Part shown: piece by piece, positions 5,757 to 8,458 of the stretch | How positions within the stretch are numbered: the first letter of the stretch is position 1 | Layout of the letters: every line of letters begins with the position of its first letter | From: Ruminococcaceae bacterium UBA6857 | GTDB taxonomy: Bacteria > Bacillota > Clostridia > Oscillospirales > Acutalibacteraceae | Assembly (NCBI GenBank): GCA_002451715.1 | Contig: DKDD01000179.1 | Location: forward strand, 7,043 to 15,500 | Reading direction: 5' to 3' | DNA length: 8,458 nucleotides | Position numbers and translations under genes: made by a program | Notes under the pieces: generated by a model | What the model saw: the letters and a program-made list of their open reading frames with translations, nothing else | What the model was told of the DNA's origin: nothing | The model's database searches: none

Positions 5757-6539
5757 ATGACCGTTATTGAAAGCGTTTCGAACGAAAAAATCAAAAGCGC
5801 CGCAAAGCTTTCCGCTTCTTCAAAAGAGCGAAAAGAAAAACGCGAATTTTTTCTTGAAGGACTTCGCCTTTGCCGCGATGCCGCCGAATGCGGCGTTCCG
5901 GTCAAAAGCTTTTTTTATACCGAAAATGCCCTTGAAAAGCACGGCGCCGACGTTGAATTTATTTCTTCAAAAGCAAAGGAAACTTTCATGATTTCAAAAG
6001 CCGCGGCGCAAAAAATGAGCGATACCCAAAATCCGCAGGGCTTTTTCTGCGTTTGCCCGTTTTTGCCCGAAAAAGGGGAAGAATCGCTTTTCTTCGGCGG
6101 AAAGTTCATTGCGCTTCAAAATGTTCAGGATCCGTCGAACCTCGGCGCAATCAGCCGCACTGCGGAAGCGCTCGGAATCGGCGCTCTTGTTGCCGAAAAC
6201 GGCTGCGATATCTATAACCCGAAAGCGCAGCGGGCGGCAATGGGTTCGCTGCTTCGTCTTCCGGTAATCAAAACAAAAAACCTTTGCTCTTTTCTCGAAG
6301 AATGCAAAAAAAATGGCTTCAAAGTTTATGCCACAACTCCGGCGGAAGATGCAAAACCAATCACGGAATGTGACATGAGCGGTTCGGTCATTGCCGTTGT
6401 CGGCAACGAGGGCAACGGAGTGAGCGAAGACGTTTTTGCCGTTTGCGAAAAGGTTACGATTCCTATGAAAGGCCGCGCCGAATCGCTCAACGCTTCGGTT
6501 GCCGCCGCACTCACAATGTGGGAACTCATGCGAAAATAA
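5757..6539 (+). CDS. SpoU/TrmH-family RNA 2'-O-ribose methyltransferase
   Basis: A 260-residue protein with the two-domain layout of SpoU methyltransferases that modify rRNA or tRNA using S-adenosylmethionine. Residues 1-100 form the substrate-binding N-terminal domain (SNEKIKSAAKLSASSKERKEKREFFLEG, ending MSDTQNPQGFFCV). The catalytic knotted domain then shows motif 1, NVQDPSNLGAISRTAEALG (122-140, with Asn128 and Arg134), motif 2, VVGNEGNGV (214-222), and motif 3, IPMKGRAESLNASVAAALTMWEL (235-257, with Asn246). All three motifs are intact, so it should be active. GGAGG lies 9 bases before the ATG. The family cannot be assigned to one target base by eye; 23S rRNA is likely from the resemblance to RlmB/TsnR-like members and from the ribosomal neighbours. 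The next gene, dprA, begins 17 bases downstream, so the two are probably co-transcribed. Confidence 0.93.
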   Translation: MTVIESVSNEKIKSAAKLSASSKERKEKREFFLEGLRLCRDAAECGVPVKSFFYTENALEKHGADVEFISSKAKETFMISKAAAQKMSDTQNPQGFFCVCPFLPEKGEESLFFGGKFIALQNVQDPSNLGAISRTAEALGIGALVAENGCDIYNPKAQRAAMGSLLRLPVIKTKNLCSFLEECKKNGFKVYATTPAEDAKPITECDMSGSVIAVVGNEGNGVSEDVFAVCEKVTIPMKGRAESLNASVAAALTMWELMRK

Positions 6540-6556
6540 AACCGGAGGGGAAAAAT

Positions 6557-7810
6557 TTGGATAAAAGATTATATTGGCTCTGGCTTCAGCAGGGGCTCGG
6601 CTTCGGCGCGAATGTAAGCACACTTCTTTCTTCTTTCGGCTCGGCGCAAAACGTTTATGAAGCAAGCGAAGACGAGCTTCGGCTTTCCGGCGTTTTTTCA
6701 AAAGGCTTTTTCGGCTTTACCGACAACGCCTTTAAAAAGCTCGAAAACGCCGACATCGAAAAGGGAAAACGCATAATCGAATATTGCGAAAAAAACTACA
6801 TAAACATAATTACGCCCGATGACTCGCGCTATCCGAAAAGGCTTTTGCTGATTCAAAACTATCCGCTTGTCCTTTTTGTAAAGGGCGACATTTCCTGCCT
6901 CAATTCTGAAAAACTTGCTTTCGGTGTTGTCGGAACAAGAAAACCCTCGGAATACGGAATCAAGGCGGCAAAGCAAATTGCGCGCGGACTTGCAAAAAAC
7001 GGTGCGGTAATCGTCAGCGGCGGCGCACTCGGAATCGACAGCGTTGCTCACAATTGTGCGATTGAAGAAAACGGAAAAACCGTTCTTGTAATGGGCTGCG
7101 GCCACGATTCAAACTATCTTTCGGAAAACGCGGCGCTTCGCGAAGAAGTGACAAGACACGGCGCAACCGTAACGGAATATCCGCCGTTTTCAAGGTTTGA
7201 ACGGAACTCTTTTCCGCTTCGAAACCGAATAATTTCCGGCGTTTCGAACGGAATTGTGGTTGTTGAAGCAAATCTCAAAAGCGGAACGCTCAACACTGCC
7301 GCGCACGCAAAAAAGCAGCAGCGCGACATTTTTGCCGTTCCCGGCGACGTTTCAAGCGTTTCATATGCCGGTTCGAACAAACTCATCATCGACGGCGCAC
7401 ACGCGATTTTTTCCGCGGCAGACATTTTTGAACGCTATAAATTCGAAATGAGCGCAAGAGACGAGTTTTCCGAAAAAGAGCCGAAAACGCCGTTCGACGG
7501 AATCGACGTCTTCAAAAACGGCGAAAACAAAATGCCCGAAATCAAACAGATTGTTGAAAAAGCACAAAAAGAAGACTCACACCTGTCTCAAAATGAAGAG
7601 AAACCGAAAATTTTCAAAACCGCACCCGAAAGTGTTTCTAAAAACGCTTCTTTGGTGTATAATGTAATGATAAACGGCAGCCTGTCCCTTGATTCAATCG
7701 TTCGGGAAAGTGCCCTTTCCGTCCGCGCGGTACTCATTGCGCTGACGGAACTTGAAATTGTCGGTGCGGTCTCCTGCGCCGGCGGAAATAACTATGTAAT
7801 CAATCCGTAA
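6557..7810 (+). CDS. dprA: DNA processing protein DprA (Smf)
   Basis: A 417-residue protein that loads RecA on incoming single-stranded DNA during transformation. It has an N-terminal SAM-like helical region (about 1-70), then the Rossmann-like DprA core: VGTRKPSEYG (125-134), VSGGALGIDSVAH (153-165), GCGHDSNYL (180-188), EYPPFSRFERNSFPLRNRIISG (207-228), VVVEANLKSGTLNTAAHA (234-251) and FAVPGD (259-264). A polar linker of about 55-60 residues and a C-terminal winged-helix domain (about 357-417, ending NYVINP) follow. The core matches the family well. One deviation is Leu at the position of the basic residue in the usual SGLARGID motif. The start is TTG, chosen because GGAGGGG sits 8 bases upstream and the protein begins with the family's helical domain. 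The frame stays open upstream to an ATG at 6443, but that part overlaps the methyltransferase gene and encodes nothing DprA-like. Confidence 0.95.
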   Translation: MDKRLYWLWLQQGLGFGANVSTLLSSFGSAQNVYEASEDELRLSGVFSKGFFGFTDNAFKKLENADIEKGKRIIEYCEKNYINIITPDDSRYPKRLLLIQNYPLVLFVKGDISCLNSEKLAFGVVGTRKPSEYGIKAAKQIARGLAKNGAVIVSGGALGIDSVAHNCAIEENGKTVLVMGCGHDSNYLSENAALREEVTRHGATVTEYPPFSRFERNSFPLRNRIISGVSNGIVVVEANLKSGTLNTAAHAKKQQRDIFAVPGDVSSVSYAGSNKLIIDGAHAIFSAADIFERYKFEMSARDEFSEKEPKTPFDGIDVFKNGENKMPEIKQIVEKAQKEDSHLSQNEEKPKIFKTAPESVSKNASLVYNVMINGSLSLDSIVRESALSVRAVLIALTELEIVGAVSCAGGNNYVINP

Positions 7811-7889
7811 TACTTTTGATATCCGAAATTTTACATTCGGTTGCAAAATCGTTTGTGTTTAATTTAGCATAAAGCGCAATCGAAAGTTT

Positions 7890-7895
7890 TATACT
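7890..7895 (+). promoter_or_regulatory. Weak candidate -10 box upstream of topA
   Basis: TATACT is 80 bases upstream of the topA ATG in an AT-rich stretch, but no good -35 box lies 16-18 bases before it. The gap 7811-7974 has no clear terminator after dprA, so topA may be transcribed partly from upstream. Confidence 0.25.
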
Positions 7896-7914
7896 TTTTA
7901 AAAATTTCATATAC

Positions 7915-7947
7915 CGAGAGTATCAAGGAGCAATTTTTTGCTCCCGG
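7915..7947 (+). other. Hairpin in the topA leader
   Basis: GGAGCAA (7927-7933) pairs perfectly with TTGCTCC (7938-7944) around a TTTT loop. ACCG (about 7913-7916) can pair with CGGT (7945-7948) to lengthen the stem across a bulge. No T-run follows on either strand, so it does not look like a terminator. It ends 27 bases before topA and could affect mRNA stability or translation. Confidence 0.5.
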
Positions 7948-7974
7948 TCAAAATAAAACGAAAGGTGAGACTCT

Positions 7975-8458
7975 ATGTCAGATTTAATCATCGTCGAGTC
8001 GCCCTCAAAGGCCAAGACACTTAAAAACTATCTCGGAAAAGGCTATAATATCGTGGCTTCAAAAGGCCATGTAAGGGATCTTCCCGCCGCCAGGCTGAGT
8101 GTTGATATCAAACATGATTTCGCCCCGAAATACAGCGTAGTAAAAGGAAAGGAAAAACTTGTCAAGGAGCTTAAAGAAGCCGTTGCCCAAAGCGACAAGG
8201 TTTATCTTGCAACCGACCCCGACCGTGAGGGAGAGGCAATTTCATGGCACCTTGCAACGCTTCTCGGACTTGATCTTAACGAAAAAAACCGCGTAACGTT
8301 CAATGAAATCACAAAAACCGGTGTCAAAAACGGCATGGCCGCGCCGCGAAAGGTTGACATTGACCTTGTTAACGCACAGCAGGCAAGAAGAATCCTTGAC
8401 CGCCTTGTCGGTTATAAGCTCAGTCCCTTTGTTTCGCAAAAAATTCGCCGCGGACTTC
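7975..8458 (+). CDS. topA: DNA topoisomerase I (type IA), 3' end beyond window
   Basis: The first 161 residues of topoisomerase I, which relaxes negative supercoils by cutting one strand through a tyrosine. The Toprim domain is complete: LIIVESPSKAKT (4-15, metal-binding Glu8), SKGHVRDLP (29-37) and ATDPDREGEAISWHL (79-93, with Asp81, Asp83 and Glu85 of the DxDxE motif). FNEIT (109-113, Glu111) and the domain IV motif NAQQARRILDRLVGYKLSP (133-151) follow. The catalytic tyrosine and C-terminal domains lie beyond the right edge. AAAGGTG is 8-9 bases before the ATG. Placement directly after dprA is common in Clostridia and Bacilli. Confidence 0.97.
   Translation, partial: MSDLIIVESPSKAKTLKNYLGKGYNIVASKGHVRDLPAARLSVDIKHDFAPKYSVVKGKEKLVKELKEAVAQSDKVYLATDPDREGEAISWHLATLLGLDLNEKNRVTFNEITKTGVKNGMAAPRKVDIDLVNAQQARRILDRLVGYKLSPFVSQKIRRGL

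Noticed and set aside
6443..6556. Upstream extension of dprA to an ATG at 6443
   Set aside because: It would overlap the methyltransferase gene by 97 bases and add residues unlike any DprA; the TTG at 6557 has a good ribosome binding site.
5994..6701. Open reading frame of 235 codons on the minus strand
   Set aside because: It is antisense to the catalytic half of the SpoU methyltransferase and the start of dprA, and its translation is rich in Arg/Phe/Cys with no domain-like pattern.

Overview
The window looks like a chromosomal segment of a low-to-mid GC Gram-positive bacterium of the Clostridia, probably close to the gut Ruminococcaceae/Oscillospiraceae. This is inferred from the infC-rpmI-rplT cluster with an attenuator leader, strong GGAGG ribosome binding sites, an ECF-type transporter and dprA followed by topA. 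No rRNA, tRNA, CRISPR array, insertion sequence or phage gene was seen. All genes look intact except the two cut by the window edges.

Left block (1-1960, minus strand). A strong promoter (TTGACA-17-TAAAAT) drives a leader that reads as a cobalamin (B12) riboswitch, followed by a long hairpin with a U-run that can act as its terminator. Downstream lie a secreted beta-propeller protein (PQQ-like repeats, TTG start) and, overlapping it by 4 bases, the transmembrane T subunit of an energy-coupling factor (ECF) transporter, which runs off the left edge. The control element suggests corrinoid uptake, with the propeller protein as an extracytoplasmic partner of unknown job.

Divergent block (2013-4277, plus strand). 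A promoter buried in a perfect 13-bp inverted repeat drives two overlapping genes: a SulP-like permease without a STAS domain, and a membrane-anchored metallo-beta-lactamase-fold hydrolase resembling the ComEC hydrolase domain. The non-coding stretch between the divergent genes (1701-2091, 391 bases) is fully occupied by the riboswitch, its terminator and the two promoters.

Translation block (4297-5735, plus strand). A consensus promoter, a roughly 170-base structured leader with a rho-independent attenuator, then infC (IF3), rpmI (L35) and rplT (L20), closed by a strong terminator. This is the usual L20-autoregulated operon of Firmicutes.

Right block (5757-8458, plus strand). A SpoU/TrmH-family RNA 2'-O-ribose methyltransferase and dprA (TTG start) lie 17 bases apart. 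After a 164-base gap with a hairpin comes topA (DNA topoisomerase I), cut by the right edge after 161 residues. The clearest lead is the B12-riboswitch-controlled propeller/ECF unit. Next are the palindromic operator in front of the SulP/hydrolase pair and the start-codon ambiguity of infC.
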